Shown one piece after another: positions 44,937-53,746 of a stretch of 64,000 nucleotides of DNA. The position numbers and the translations under genes are program-made. Each line of letters begins with the position of its first letter. Positions within the stretch are counted from its first letter, which is position 1. This DNA is from Tessaracoccus sp. MC1865. GTDB lineage: Bacteria > Actinomycetota > Actinomycetes > Propionibacteriales > Propionibacteriaceae. The notes beneath the pieces were generated by a model. The model did not search any database. It saw only the letters and a program-made list of their open reading frames with translations, and was not told where the DNA came from. The stretch lies in assembly GCF_017815535.1 (NCBI RefSeq), contig NZ_CP072596.1:2573614-2637613 (forward strand), written 5' to 3'.

Positions 44937-45850
44937 GCGAGCAGGCCGACCTCACGCAGGATGCCTTCGATGGCGGGCTTGCACTCGCCGTCGAGGGCGC
45001 GGAGCGGGGCGGGCATGGCGGGCGAGTCGATGACGCCGAGGCTGGCCATGGCCTGCTTGAAGGCACCGATGCCGCCGGCGTCGCCGGACATGCCCCTGGG
45101 CACGAAGGCGATCTCGAACAGCTTGGTGATGCGGTCCTGCTCGTCGCGCACTGCGGTCCAGTCGCCGGCTTCGGCGGCCTCCCACATGCGGGCGTAACCC
45201 TCGGGGTCGACGTTGGCGAGTCCGGGGACCGCGCCGTCGGCGCCGAGCAGCAGCATGCCGTCGACCATGACCTCGTGGCCGGTGAGCAGTTCCAGCGGCG
45301 AACCGGCCGCCTTGTTGGCCTGCACCAGACGGCGGAAGCCGACGTCGTCGCCGGAGGAGTCCTTCACACCGGCGATGACACCCTCGAGGCCGAGGCGCAC
45401 GAGCATGTCGACGGCGAGGTAGTTGTGCACGCGCACCGGCACGTTGTAGGCGTAGACGGGGAGGTCGACGCCGGCGGCCACGATGCGGAAGTGCTCCTCG
45501 ATCTCGGCCATGTCGTTGAGCGCGTAGAGCGGCGAGGTGACGACGATGGCGTCGGCACCCAGGGCAGCGGCGCGGCGACCGCACTCGACCATACGACGGG
45601 CGGTGAGGTCGGGCGTGCCGACGAGCACCGGCACGCGGCCGGCCGCACGCTCGACGGTGCGCTTGATGACCTCGTCGCGCTCGGCGTCGGTCAGGTAGGC
45701 CACCTGGCCGGAGGAGCCGAGCACGAACAGGCCGTGCATGCCACCCTCGATGAGGTGGTCGACGACCTTGTCCAAGCCTTCGTAGTCGACGGAACCGTCG
45801 TCGTGCATGGGGGTGATGACGGGGGGAACGATGCCACGCAGTTTCTGCAT
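44933..45850 (-). CDS. nanA: N-acetylneuraminate lyase (DHDPS/NAL family)
   Basis: A 305-residue class I aldolase of the dihydrodipicolinate synthase superfamily. Schiff-base Lys163 (AGVKDSSG), Tyr135 (VYAYNVP) and substrate loop GSSGQ (45-49; GS/TGE in E. coli NanA). Placement between nanK and a sialate-type ABC transporter makes N-acetylneuraminate (to ManNAc and pyruvate) the likely substrate rather than lysine synthesis. Start MQKLRG chosen over the extended frame; GAAAGAAGAT precedes it. Confidence 0.87.
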   Translation of the reverse strand: MQKLRGIVPPVITPMHDDGSVDYEGLDKVVDHLIEGGMHGLFVLGSSGQVAYLTDAERDEVIKRTVERAAGRVPVLVGTPDLTARRMVECGRRAAALGADAIVVTSPLYALNDMAEIEEHFRIVAAGVDLPVYAYNVPVRVHNYLAVDMLVRLGLEGVIAGVKDSSGDDVGFRRLVQANKAAGSPLELLTGHEVMVDGMLLLGADGAVPGLANVDPEGYARMWEAAEAGDWTAVRDEQDRITKLFEIAFVPRGMSGDAGGIGAFKQAMASLGVIDSPAMPAPLRALDGECKPAIEGILREVGLLA

Positions 45851-45884
45851 GATGATGGGATCTTCTTTCCGGTGGTGCGAGGGA

Positions 45885-46670
45885 TTACAGGAGCGAGGGC
45901 ACAGCACCCAGGAGGGTGCGCGTGTATTCGTGCTGGGGGTTGCGGAACAGTTCGTCAGCGGGGCCGGTCTCCACGATCCGGCCGGCGAGCATCACCGCCA
46001 TGCGGTCCGAGATGAACCGCACGGTGTTGATGTCATGGCTGATGAAGACGAGGCCGAGGCCGAGCTGGTCCTTGAGGTCGGTGAGCAGGTTGAGCACCTG
46101 GGCGCGCACCGACACGTCCAGGGCAGAGGTGGGTTCGTCCGCGATGATCACGTCCGGCTCGAGCGCGAGCGCCCGGGCGATGGCGACACGCTGCCGCTGA
46201 CCGCCCGAGATCTGCCGGGGCAGGACGTCGAGGGCCGACTGGGGCAGGCCGACGACGTCGAGCAGGTGCTTGACGCGCTGCTCGCGCTCCTTGGGGCTGC
46301 CCACGCCGTGGACCTTGAACGGGTCAAGCAGCGCGTCGCGCACCAGCATGCGCGGGTTGAGGGCTGTGGCGGGATCCTGGAAGACCACCGACACTGCCCG
46401 GCCGAGCTTCTTGCGGCCGTCTGCGTTGAGCTTCATCTCTTCGCCGAAGTACCGGACCGTGCCCTCGGTGATGGGCTGGAGACCCACCATCACGCGGGCA
46501 AGGGTGGACTTGCCGCAGCCGGACTCGCCGACCAGGCCGAGGGTCTCGCCCTTGCTGACCTGGAGGTTGACCCCGTTGACCGCGTGGACGCGGTCCGGGC
46601 GGAAGAGCTTGCCCGTGCGGGCCTTGTGGACGACGTGCACGTCCTTCAGTTCGACGACCGGGGTGCTCAT
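45885..46670 (-). CDS. Sialate-type ABC transporter ATP-binding protein (SatD-like, OppF family)
   Basis: A 261-residue peptide/opine-type ATPase. Walker A GESGCGKST, signature ISGGQRQR, Walker B VIIADEPTSALDVS and switch His in VFISHDIN, ending with the OppF tail GRIVETGPADELFRNPQHEYTRTLL. It pairs with the ATPase half of the fused protein upstream, with which its start overlaps by 4 bp. The gene set mirrors Haemophilus ducreyi SatABCD and the C. glutamicum sialate system. Confidence 0.9.
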   Translation of the reverse strand: MSTPVVELKDVHVVHKARTGKLFRPDRVHAVNGVNLQVSKGETLGLVGESGCGKSTLARVMVGLQPITEGTVRYFGEEMKLNADGRKKLGRAVSVVFQDPATALNPRMLVRDALLDPFKVHGVGSPKEREQRVKHLLDVVGLPQSALDVLPRQISGGQRQRVAIARALALEPDVIIADEPTSALDVSVRAQVLNLLTDLKDQLGLGLVFISHDINTVRFISDRMAVMLAGRIVETGPADELFRNPQHEYTRTLLGAVPSLL

Positions 46671-48751
46671 CGGACTGCCTCCTTCTCCAGCAGATCTGCC
46701 AGTTCATCGGTGCGGGCGTAGAGGTGGTCCTTGCCGGGCACCGGACGCAGCGTGGGCTTCTGTTCGAGGCCCACCGTCGGGTAGGACGAGCGCGGCGCGA
46801 ACCGGTCGCCCTTGACGAACTCCCTCGGCGAGGGCACGACGCCGGGCACCTGATGGAGCCGTCCGCCGCCCTGTTCGATGGAGAGCACAGCGCCGAGCAG
46901 GCCACGGGTGTACTCGTGGATGGGGTTGCTGAGCAGCTCGCGGGTGTCGGCCTGTTCGACGACCTGGCCGGCGTACATGACAGTGATCCGGTGCGCGACC
47001 TGGGCCACCAGTGCGAGGTCGTGCGAGACGAAGACCATGGCGAAGCCGAGCTTCTCGCGCAGGTCGTTGAGCAGGTCCACCACCTGGGCCTGCACCGTGA
47101 CGTCGAGCGCCGTGGTGGGCTCATCGGCGATCACCAGTCGCGGGTTGCGGGTGAGCGCCATGGCGATGAGGACGCGCTGCCGCTGACCTCCCGACAGTTC
47201 GTGCGGGTAGGACTTCAGCGTGCGGACCGGGTCGAGTCCGACCAGCTCGAGGAGTTCCTCCGCAGTGCGCTGACCGCCGCGCTTGGTGAGCTGCGCCATT
47301 TGGCTGCGGATCAGCATCGACGGGTTCAGGGAACTGAGCGCGTCCTGGTAGACCATGCTCATCTCGTGGCCACGCAGCGCGTTGCGCTCCTTCGGCGACA
47401 TGGTGAGCAGTTCCTGGCCGGCGAACTTGATGGAGCCCTCGATCTTGGCGGTCTCGGGCAGCAGGCCCATGATCGCCATCGAGGTGATCGACTTGCCACA
47501 GCCGGATTCGCCGACGAGGCCCATGGTCTCGTTGGGGCGCACGGTGAACGACACGCCGTCGACGATCTTGACGTCGCCGTGGGCGCCGGGGAACGAGATC
47601 GACAGGTTGTCGACGACCAGCAGCGGCTCGGAATCCGGGTTGTCCAGGACGAGGCGGTCCGTGCGGGCCGACTCGGCCTGCATCAGCGCTGCCAGGCGGG
47701 CGTCGAGCGACTCACGCTGGGTGGCGTTGGAGTGGGCGATACCGTCGGCGACGGAAGCGCCGGCCATCGCGTCCTCTTCGGCCTGCACGTTGACGCGGAC
47801 CTTGATCTTCGGCGAGGCCAACGCGTCGGTCAGGCCCTCGGAGAGGATGTTGAGGCTCAGCGTGGTGACCAGGATGAACAGGCCCGGGAAGAACGTGACC
47901 CACCAGTGGCCCGACAGCAGCAGCGCCTTGCCCTCGGAGAGGATGTTGCCCCAGGTGGCGGCGTTGACCGACGTGATACCGGTGCCAATGAAGGACAGCG
48001 AGGCCTCGAAGACGATGGCGTCGGCGACGAGCACGGTGGCGAACACCATGATCGGAGCCAGGCAGTTGCGGGCGACGTGCTTGATGAGGATCCACCAGGT
48101 ACGCGCACCCATCACCTTGGACGCGGACACGTAGTCCTCGCCGAACTGGGACAGCACGTTGGCGCGCACGACGCGGGTGAGCTGTGGCACATAGAGGAAC
48201 GCGATGGAGATGATCACGACCGGCAGGATCGGGAGTCGCGACGCCAGAGCCGTCACCATCACGGCTGCCAGCGCGATGCCGGGGAAGCTCATGATGATGT
48301 CGAGGATGCGCATCAGCACCTCCGCGACGACCTTGCCTGCGGTGGCGGCGATCGAGCCGAGGACCGCAGCGACCGCCAGCGCCATGCCGGTGGCGGCCAG
48401 GCCCACGAGCAGGGAGACCCTCGTCCCGTGGATGACACGCGAGAGGATGTCACGGCCGGCGTCGTCGGTGCCGAACAGGAACGTGGAGTTGGGGGGCACC
48501 GAGTTGTCGGGGATCACCTGGGTGCCGACACCCTCGATGGTGATCTCCTGCAACACGACCATGTCCTCAGGGACGAGGCCGGAGGCGTTGGGTGAGTAGG
48601 GGGCGATCAGCGGCGCGAAGAGGGCGAGCAGCCCCATGAAGACGAGCACGGCGATCGCGATCTTCGAGCTGATGGGCAGCGCCTTCAAGCTCTGGAACCG
48701 CAGGCCGGGCTGCGCGAGCTTCTTCTTGGCTTCGGCAGACAGTGACAGCAT
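46667..48751 (-). CDS. Fused permease-ATPase of a sialate-type ABC transporter (SatC-like)
   Basis: A 694-residue fusion. Residues about 30-315 are a DppC-type permease with six hydrophobic segments, FGTDDAGRDILSRVIHGTRVSLLVG and the coupling loop EDYVSASKVMGARTWWILIKHVARN. A linker (about 316-375) leads to a DppD-type ATPase: Walker A GESGCGKS (413-420), ELSGGQRQR, LVIADEPTTALDVT, and the tail QADTRELLSNPIHEYTRGLL. The same permease-ATPase fusion is known from SatC of the H. ducreyi sialate importer, which supports the substrate call. Overlaps the neighbouring satD-like gene by 4 bp and the satB-like gene by one base. Confidence 0.92.
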   Translation of the reverse strand: MLSLSAEAKKKLAQPGLRFQSLKALPISSKIAIAVLVFMGLLALFAPLIAPYSPNASGLVPEDMVVLQEITIEGVGTQVIPDNSVPPNSTFLFGTDDAGRDILSRVIHGTRVSLLVGLAATGMALAVAAVLGSIAATAGKVVAEVLMRILDIIMSFPGIALAAVMVTALASRLPILPVVIISIAFLYVPQLTRVVRANVLSQFGEDYVSASKVMGARTWWILIKHVARNCLAPIMVFATVLVADAIVFEASLSFIGTGITSVNAATWGNILSEGKALLLSGHWWVTFFPGLFILVTTLSLNILSEGLTDALASPKIKVRVNVQAEEDAMAGASVADGIAHSNATQRESLDARLAALMQAESARTDRLVLDNPDSEPLLVVDNLSISFPGAHGDVKIVDGVSFTVRPNETMGLVGESGCGKSITSMAIMGLLPETAKIEGSIKFAGQELLTMSPKERNALRGHEMSMVYQDALSSLNPSMLIRSQMAQLTKRGGQRTAEELLELVGLDPVRTLKSYPHELSGGQRQRVLIAMALTRNPRLVIADEPTTALDVTVQAQVVDLLNDLREKLGFAMVFVSHDLALVAQVAHRITVMYAGQVVEQADTRELLSNPIHEYTRGLLGAVLSIEQGGGRLHQVPGVVPSPREFVKGDRFAPRSSYPTVGLEQKPTLRPVPGKDHLYARTDELADLLEKEAVR

Positions 48752-49713
48752 CAGATGCTCCTGATCCGCGGGTTGACCATGACGTAGAGGAGATCCACGA
48801 TCAGGTTGATGACGATGAAGGCGATCGCAACCGTGATGGTCACGCCCTGGACGATGTTGACGTCGTTGCGGGTGATGCCCTGGAAGATGAGCTGGCCCAT
48901 GCCCTGGATGTTGAAGATCATCTCGATGACGACGGCGCCGCCCATGAGGTAGCCGACCCGGAGGCCGAGCACGGTGAGCGGGGTGATGAGCGCGTTGCGC
49001 AGCACGTTGCGGCTGACGACGACACTCTTCGGGATGCCGGCCCCGATGGCGGTGCGCACGTAGTCACGATCGAGTTCCTCGACCATGGCGGTGCGCACGA
49101 CGCGCGTCAGGGAGCCGGCGACGGGCACGGCCAGCGCGAAGGCGGGCAGGAAGACCATGTTCGCGTAACCCGCGGGATCCTGGCTGAACGGGACCCAGTT
49201 GACGACGGCGGGGAACCATCCCAGGCCGCCTGGGATGTTGCCGAAGCCCTGGATGAGCAGCAGCGCCAGCCAGAACGACGGCGTGGCGAGGCTCGCGATG
49301 GAGAACAGGCGGATGGCCTGGTCCGGCCACCGGTCGCGGTAGAGGGCGGCAAGGACACCGAGGATCAGGGCGAGCAGGACGGCGATCGCCAGACCGATGA
49401 AGGTGAGCTGCAGAGTCTTGGGGAAGTTCTCGGCGACCATCTGCGAGATGGGCACTCCGGTGAAGGACTCGCCGAGGTCGCCCTGGACCAGGCCGCCGAG
49501 GTACCTGAAGAAACGCACCAGCATGGGGTCGTTCAGGCCGAGGGTTTCGCGGTAGTTGTCGAGGGCCTGCTGTGAGGCGCTCTCGCCGAGGGCCAGCCGG
49601 GCGGGGTCTGCGCTGGAAAAAGACATCACGATGAAGACCAGCAGCGTGACGCCCAGCACCATGATCGGCAGCGCGATGAGGCGCCGACCCAGTAGCCGGA
49701 TGAGATTGGACAC
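48751..49713 (-). CDS. Sialate-type ABC transporter permease (SatB-like, DppB family)
   Basis: A 320-residue permease with six hydrophobic segments. LGRRLIALPIMVLGVTLLVFIV is the N-terminal DppB signature, FRYLGGLVQGDLGESFTGVPI the first periplasmic loop, and EELDRDYVRTAIGAGIPKSVVVSRNVLRNALITPLTVLGL the coupling loop. Its stop shares a base with the start of the fused protein. Preceded by a 176-bp gap with two strong hairpins. Confidence 0.92.
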   Translation of the reverse strand: MSNLIRLLGRRLIALPIMVLGVTLLVFIVMSFSSADPARLALGESASQQALDNYRETLGLNDPMLVRFFRYLGGLVQGDLGESFTGVPISQMVAENFPKTLQLTFIGLAIAVLLALILGVLAALYRDRWPDQAIRLFSIASLATPSFWLALLLIQGFGNIPGGLGWFPAVVNWVPFSQDPAGYANMVFLPAFALAVPVAGSLTRVVRTAMVEELDRDYVRTAIGAGIPKSVVVSRNVLRNALITPLTVLGLRVGYLMGGAVVIEMIFNIQGMGQLIFQGITRNDVNIVQGVTITVAIAFIVINLIVDLLYVMVNPRIRSI

Positions 49714-49779
49714 GTGTGTCGCTCCTTGCGGGCGGGTTGTCCGCCCATAGGGGTGCGTCAGAGGGGACGGCTCGCACGG

Positions 49780-49873
49780 GGCCTCTGGTTAAGGGGCCCC
49801 GCAGAGGCCTGGGGGTACCGCTTACGCGGAGACTGCGGCGGGGGGCCGGGCCCCGGCATTGCCAGGGCCCGGC
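49780..49873 (-). other. Two intercistronic hairpins after the binding-protein gene
   Basis: GGCCTCTG (49780-49787) with CAGAGGCC (49802-49809), and GCCGGGCCC (49845-49853) with GGGCCCGGC (49865-49873) extended inside by GGC-ATT-GCC. No T-runs. Positioned like the hairpin at 28245-28280, after the binding-protein gene, where it would raise binding-protein message over permease message. Confidence 0.7.
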
Positions 49874-49889
49874 GGGCACGCTACCGGTG

Positions 49890-51530
49890 CTACTTGGTGG
49901 AGCCGACGCCGACGAAGGACAGGCCGGTCACGGGGATCGGCTTGAAGTCCTGCAGGGTCTCGGCGTCGAACGCGGTCGGGGACTTGCGGTGGAAGATCGG
50001 GTACAGCGGGACGTTCTCGGACACGACGTCGAAGACCTGGTGCCAGACCCCGACCTGGTCGTCGCCGGTGGACTCGGAGGCCTTGCCCAGAAGGTCCTGG
50101 ACCTGGTTGTAGGAGTCCTGGCCCTTCCAGTGCATGCGGGCGTCGGTCCACGTGTCACCGGCGTACCACCAGCGCAGCAGGAGGTCAGCGTCGTCACCGA
50201 ACACCGACGGGTCACCGGGGGCCATGACGACGTCGTAGGCGTCGACGGCACCGTCGATGGTGGCGTAGACGTCCGAGGACTTCTTCTCTTCGTAGGCGAC
50301 CGTGAGGCCGGCGGCCTCCAGCGACTCCTTGACGATGGGGCGCACAGCGGCGAACCAGCCGTGGTCCGAGGACAGCAGGCGCACGCTGGTGAGACCGGTT
50401 TCGGCCAGCAGTTCCTTGGCCTTCGCCACGTTGCCGGCGTACTGGACGGACGCTTCCTTGAACGCGGGGTGCGCCTCGTGCACGAAGGACTTGGCCGGGC
50501 TGGCCAGGTCCGACATGCCGACCTTGCAGATGCGGTCGTAGTCGAGGGCGTACAGGATGGCCTGACGGTTCTTGACCTCGTTCATCGGAGCGGCGCCACA
50601 GTTGAACATCATGAACAGCAGACCGAAGCCCTGCTCAGCGGCGACCGACTTGGTCTCGGCCAGCTGGGCCAGGTTGGCGGCGGGCACGGAGTCGATGGCC
50701 TGGACCGTGTCGGAGCTCAGCGCGTTGGTACGGGTGGAGTCATCGGGGATGATCTGCCACTCCATTTCGGCCGCGCGGGCCGCCTGCGGGCCGGTGTACT
50801 GGTCGAAGCGCTCGAACTTGAGCACCTGCGAGGCCGCACCGTTGTCGGTGAGCTTGTAGGGGCCGGTGCCGATGGGGGCCAGGTCGAAGGCCTTCTGGTC
50901 CGCCTCGACGAGGGCCTTGGGGACGATCTTGACGACCGCCAGGCGCTCGGGGACGAGGGAGAAGGGGTACGACGTCTTGATCGTGACCGTCTTGTCGTCC
51001 TTGGCCGTGACCGACTCGATGAAGGGGATGAATGCGGCGTAGAGCGAGGCGTTGTCCGGGTTCAGGACGCGCTCGAAGGAGAACACCACGTCTTCGGGGG
51101 TGACCGGGCTGCCGTCGTGGAACACTGCGCCGTCACGGAGGGTGACTTCCCACGTGGTGTCGTCGACCTGCGACGGCATGTCGGAACCCAGGGCGGCGAA
51201 CACCTCACGCGTGGCGGGGTGGAGTTCCGTCAGGCCTTCCATGGTGTGCCAGTTGGCAGCCACGGTGAGCGCGGCGGTGGTGGTCATCGGGTCATACCCG
51301 TTGGTGCCCAGCTCGTACGAGATGGCGGCGGTGATCTTGCCGTCGGTGACCGCCGCGGCGGAGGGGCTAGCGCTCTCCGAACCCGCTGACGTGCTGGCGC
51401 CCGGGGTGGGCTGCGACGCCGACGGGCTGCACGCTGCGAGCGACCCGGCGAGTGCCGCGGCCGCGCCGAAGGAACCAGCGAGCTTGAAGATGGAACGGCG
51501 CGAGGGGTGCGCGCCCATGGGATTCGTCAT
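49890..51530 (-). CDS. Sialate-type ABC transporter substrate-binding lipoprotein (SatA-like, SBP family 5)
   Basis: A 546-residue DppA/OppA-family binding protein. The N-terminus has a twin-arginine-like stretch SRRSIFKLAG, a hydrophobic core and a lipobox LAAC (Cys 34 approximately), then a Ser/Pro-rich linker, so it may be a Tat-exported lipoprotein. Family phrases include YDPMTTTAALTVAANWHTMEGLTEL, WEVTLRDGAVFHDGSPVTPEDVVFSFERVLNP and GTGPYKLTD. Its size fits SBP_bac_5 members that bind peptides, opines or, in SatA, sialic acid. AGGAGAG ribosome-binding site; first gene of the nan-transport operon. Confidence 0.9.
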   Translation of the reverse strand: MTNPMGAHPSRRSIFKLAGSFGAAAALAGSLAACSPSASQPTPGASTSAGSESASPSAAAVTDGKITAAISYELGTNGYDPMTTTAALTVAANWHTMEGLTELHPATREVFAALGSDMPSQVDDTTWEVTLRDGAVFHDGSPVTPEDVVFSFERVLNPDNASLYAAFIPFIESVTAKDDKTVTIKTSYPFSLVPERLAVVKIVPKALVEADQKAFDLAPIGTGPYKLTDNGAASQVLKFERFDQYTGPQAARAAEMEWQIIPDDSTRTNALSSDTVQAIDSVPAANLAQLAETKSVAAEQGFGLLFMMFNCGAAPMNEVKNRQAILYALDYDRICKVGMSDLASPAKSFVHEAHPAFKEASVQYAGNVAKAKELLAETGLTSVRLLSSDHGWFAAVRPIVKESLEAAGLTVAYEEKKSSDVYATIDGAVDAYDVVMAPGDPSVFGDDADLLLRWWYAGDTWTDARMHWKGQDSYNQVQDLLGKASESTGDDQVGVWHQVFDVVSENVPLYPIFHRKSPTAFDAETLQDFKPIPVTGLSFVGVGSTK

Positions 51531-51550
51531 TGAAACTCTCCTAGTTATCG

Positions 51551-51600
51551 GACATCCGATGTCTGACCTGCTGCCAGTATTGCATGATACATGGCGATAC
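51551..51600. promoter_or_regulatory. Candidate GntR operators between satA-like and gntR genes
   Basis: GACATC-C-GATGTC (51551-51563) is a perfect palindrome. GTAT-TGCATG-ATAC (51577-51590) is a second inverted repeat, with a further GATAC ending at 51600. Repeated GTAT/ATAC half-sites recall the GGTATA repeats bound by E. coli NanR. The region separates the divergent operon and regulator. Confidence 0.5.
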
Positions 51601-51650
51601 ACTCGTCACACTCACCGAAAGTGCGCAGCCTGATTGAAAGAGCCTGAATT

Positions 51651-52373
51651 GTGACCAACAGCCACGAGCCGCAGCGTCTCCGGCAGACCGCACAAGCGGT
51701 GAAGGAACATATCTTGCGCGAAAAGCTCAAGACCGGCGACCCCATGCCGACGGAGATCCAGCTCGTCGAAGCGCTGGGCGTCTCGCGCTCAAACCTACGC
51801 GAGGCGATCCGTAGCCTTGTCACGCTGGACATTCTCGAAGTGCGCCACGGCACGGGGATGTTCGTCGGCCGGATGTCGATGCGTCCCCTGGTGGAGGCTC
51901 TGGCCTTCAAGGGCGTGGTGTTGCCGGGCGAGGATTTCGAGACCCTGCGCCAGATCGTCGAGATCCGCACGGCGCTCGACTACGCCCTGGCGCCCGGCAT
52001 CGTCGAGCGCATGAGCGGGCACGACGCCCCCGAACTGGCCGACCTGTGCAATGCCATGACGGAGAAGAAGGCGGCCGGTGAGAGCTTCGCTGCCGAGGAC
52101 CGCTCCTTCCACCTCAAACTCGCCGAGGTGCTCAGCAACGAGTTGTACGCGCAGCTCGTGGGCGCCTTCTGGGATGTGCACACGCTCATCGCGCCGCGAC
52201 TCGGCGTCCCAACGCCCCGGGACATGGATGACACAGTCGACGCCCACCACAGCATGCTCCACGCAGCCCTGGCCGGAGACCTTGACGCCTACCGTGAGGC
52301 CGTCGACCAGCATTACGCCCCGCTGCTGCGGGTGTTGGACTCCTCGAAGAAGGCCGTCGGTTCAGGGTCCTGA
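51651..52373 (+). CDS. GntR-family (FCD/FadR-type) regulator, probable NanR
   Basis: A 240-residue regulator. The N-terminal winged helix-turn-helix reads LKTGDPMPTEIQLVEALGVSRSNLREAIRSLVTLDILEVRHGTGMFV. The C-terminal all-helical FCD domain starts near 90 (DFETLRQIVEIRTALDYALAPGIVERM) and has the metal-site His of DRSFHLKL and VDAHHSMLHAAL. FCD GntR proteins such as NanR often bind sialate or related acids. It is divergent from the nan-transport operon. GTG start with GAAAGAG upstream. Confidence 0.88.
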   Translation: MTNSHEPQRLRQTAQAVKEHILREKLKTGDPMPTEIQLVEALGVSRSNLREAIRSLVTLDILEVRHGTGMFVGRMSMRPLVEALAFKGVVLPGEDFETLRQIVEIRTALDYALAPGIVERMSGHDAPELADLCNAMTEKKAAGESFAAEDRSFHLKLAEVLSNELYAQLVGAFWDVHTLIAPRLGVPTPRDMDDTVDAHHSMLHAALAGDLDAYREAVDQHYAPLLRVLDSSKKAVGSGS

Positions 52374-52422
52374 ACCGCAGGTCGCCGCCCCTCACCCACC
52401 GCTGAGTTGGTTGCCACTAGAA

Positions 52423-52452
52423 AAGCGGCCCAGCCCGAAGGCTGGGCCGCTT
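52423..52452 (-). terminator. Terminator of the fucosidase operon
   Basis: Perfect 13-bp stem AAGCGGCCCAGCC (52423-52435) with 52440-52452. On the minus strand the loop is TTCG and the stem runs into TTTT. It also faces the end of the gntR gene, so it can act in both directions. Confidence 0.9.
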
Positions 52453-52459
52453 CCCACTG

Positions 52460-53746
52460 TCAGGCGAGGCGCACCACTGCGGCGCCCGGGCGGTCCGGGG
52501 CCAGGGTGAGCACGCCGTCGACCAGGAGCCCCCACTCAGGCGTGAGCAGCTCGCCGGCGACCTCGACGGGGGTGTCGGCGTCGATGAACGCCAACGTGGA
52601 CCCGTCCTCGGCCGCGCCGAGGCGCACCCACACGTCTTCACCCAGGTCGAGTGTGCGATCGGTGGGGGCGACCTGCAGGAGCTGGCCCGCGGGGCGGACC
52701 CACCGGCCGACGGAGGCGACAACCTCGGACTGCCACTCGGGCAGGCGACCGTCGGCCATCGGACCGACGCCGAACAGGAGCCGGCCGCCGCGGGTGACGA
52801 CGTCGACGAGGTGGCGGATCGCCAGTGGGCCGGCCAGCGCGTGCGACAAGTCCTCCTCCTGGTTGTAGGCGAACGACAGTCCGACGCCGCGACAGTTCTC
52901 CCACATGCGGGCGTCCTCGTTGTCCAGCATGTGCTGGTACTCGCTGGTCACATAGTCCGCGTGCGGCACGTTCCAGCGGTCATTGACCACACCGTCGGGA
53001 TTGGCGGCGTAGAACTCCTCGAAGACCGAGCCGATGCCGTGCGGCCCGAAGTTCTTGCCGGCATCCGGCCACTCGATGTCGTCCCACAACACGTCCGGCT
53101 GGTAACGCTGCACCAGATCACGGACGTGGTTGGCCGCGTAGGCGGCGTACTCCTCGTCCAGCGGGCGCAGCCCGTCCCAGGACCAGGTGTCCGCCTCGCC
53201 GATGGGCGCGAACGGCCGCTCGTGCCAGTCCAGGCCACCGGAGTAATAGGCGCCGAACCGGACGCCGTGCTCACGGCACGCGTCGGAGTACGCCCCGACG
53301 AGGTCCTTCTTCGGACCGCGGGCGACCGTGTTTCGGTCCGTGCCCGGGGCATCCCACAGGCAGACGCCGTCGTGGTGCTTGGTCGTCAGCACCAGGTAGT
53401 CAGCGCCGGCCGCCGCGAGCTCCCCCACCAGAGCGGAGGCGTCGAAGTTCTCAGCCTTCCACTCGTCGATGAAGTCGTCGTAGGGGCGGCCTCCGTGGAC
53501 TTCCTGCTGGTGCCTCCAGGCCGCACTGCCCTCGAGCCGGATGGTGTTGTAGTACCACTCCGAATACGGGTTGTGCGTGTACCACTCGGTGGCGGATTCG
53601 ATGGTGCCCAGCTCGCCCGTCGGTTCCGCCCACGCTGGCACCGAGTACGGCCCCCAGTGGATGAAGAAGCCCAGCTTGGCGCGCCGGAACCACTCCGGCG
53701 TTGCCCTGTCATTCAGCGCCTCCCAGCGCTCTTGGTCATCGACCAC
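52460..53746 (-). CDS. Alpha-L-fucosidase (GH29), no signal peptide
   Basis: A 428-residue retaining glycosidase that removes alpha-L-fucose. GH29 landmarks: WFRRAKLGFFIHWGPYSVPAWAE, the LTTKHHDGVCLWDAPGTD loop, DACREHGVRFGAYYSGGLDWHE, and the nucleophile Asp in PDVLWDDIEWPDAG. The C-terminal beta-sandwich ends with VDGVLTLAPDRPGAAVVRLA. No signal peptide, so cytoplasmic. It is the last gene of a CUT1 ABC operon and overlaps the upstream permease gene by 11 bp, so its substrate is probably an imported fucosylated oligosaccharide. Confidence 0.93.
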   Translation of the reverse strand: MVDDQERWEALNDRATPEWFRRAKLGFFIHWGPYSVPAWAEPTGELGTIESATEWYTHNPYSEWYYNTIRLEGSAAWRHQQEVHGGRPYDDFIDEWKAENFDASALVGELAAAGADYLVLTTKHHDGVCLWDAPGTDRNTVARGPKKDLVGAYSDACREHGVRFGAYYSGGLDWHERPFAPIGEADTWSWDGLRPLDEEYAAYAANHVRDLVQRYQPDVLWDDIEWPDAGKNFGPHGIGSVFEEFYAANPDGVVNDRWNVPHADYVTSEYQHMLDNEDARMWENCRGVGLSFAYNQEEDLSHALAGPLAIRHLVDVVTRGGRLLFGVGPMADGRLPEWQSEVVASVGRWVRPAGQLLQVAPTDRTLDLGEDVWVRLGAAEDGSTLAFIDADTPVEVAGELLTPEWGLLVDGVLTLAPDRPGAAVVRLA

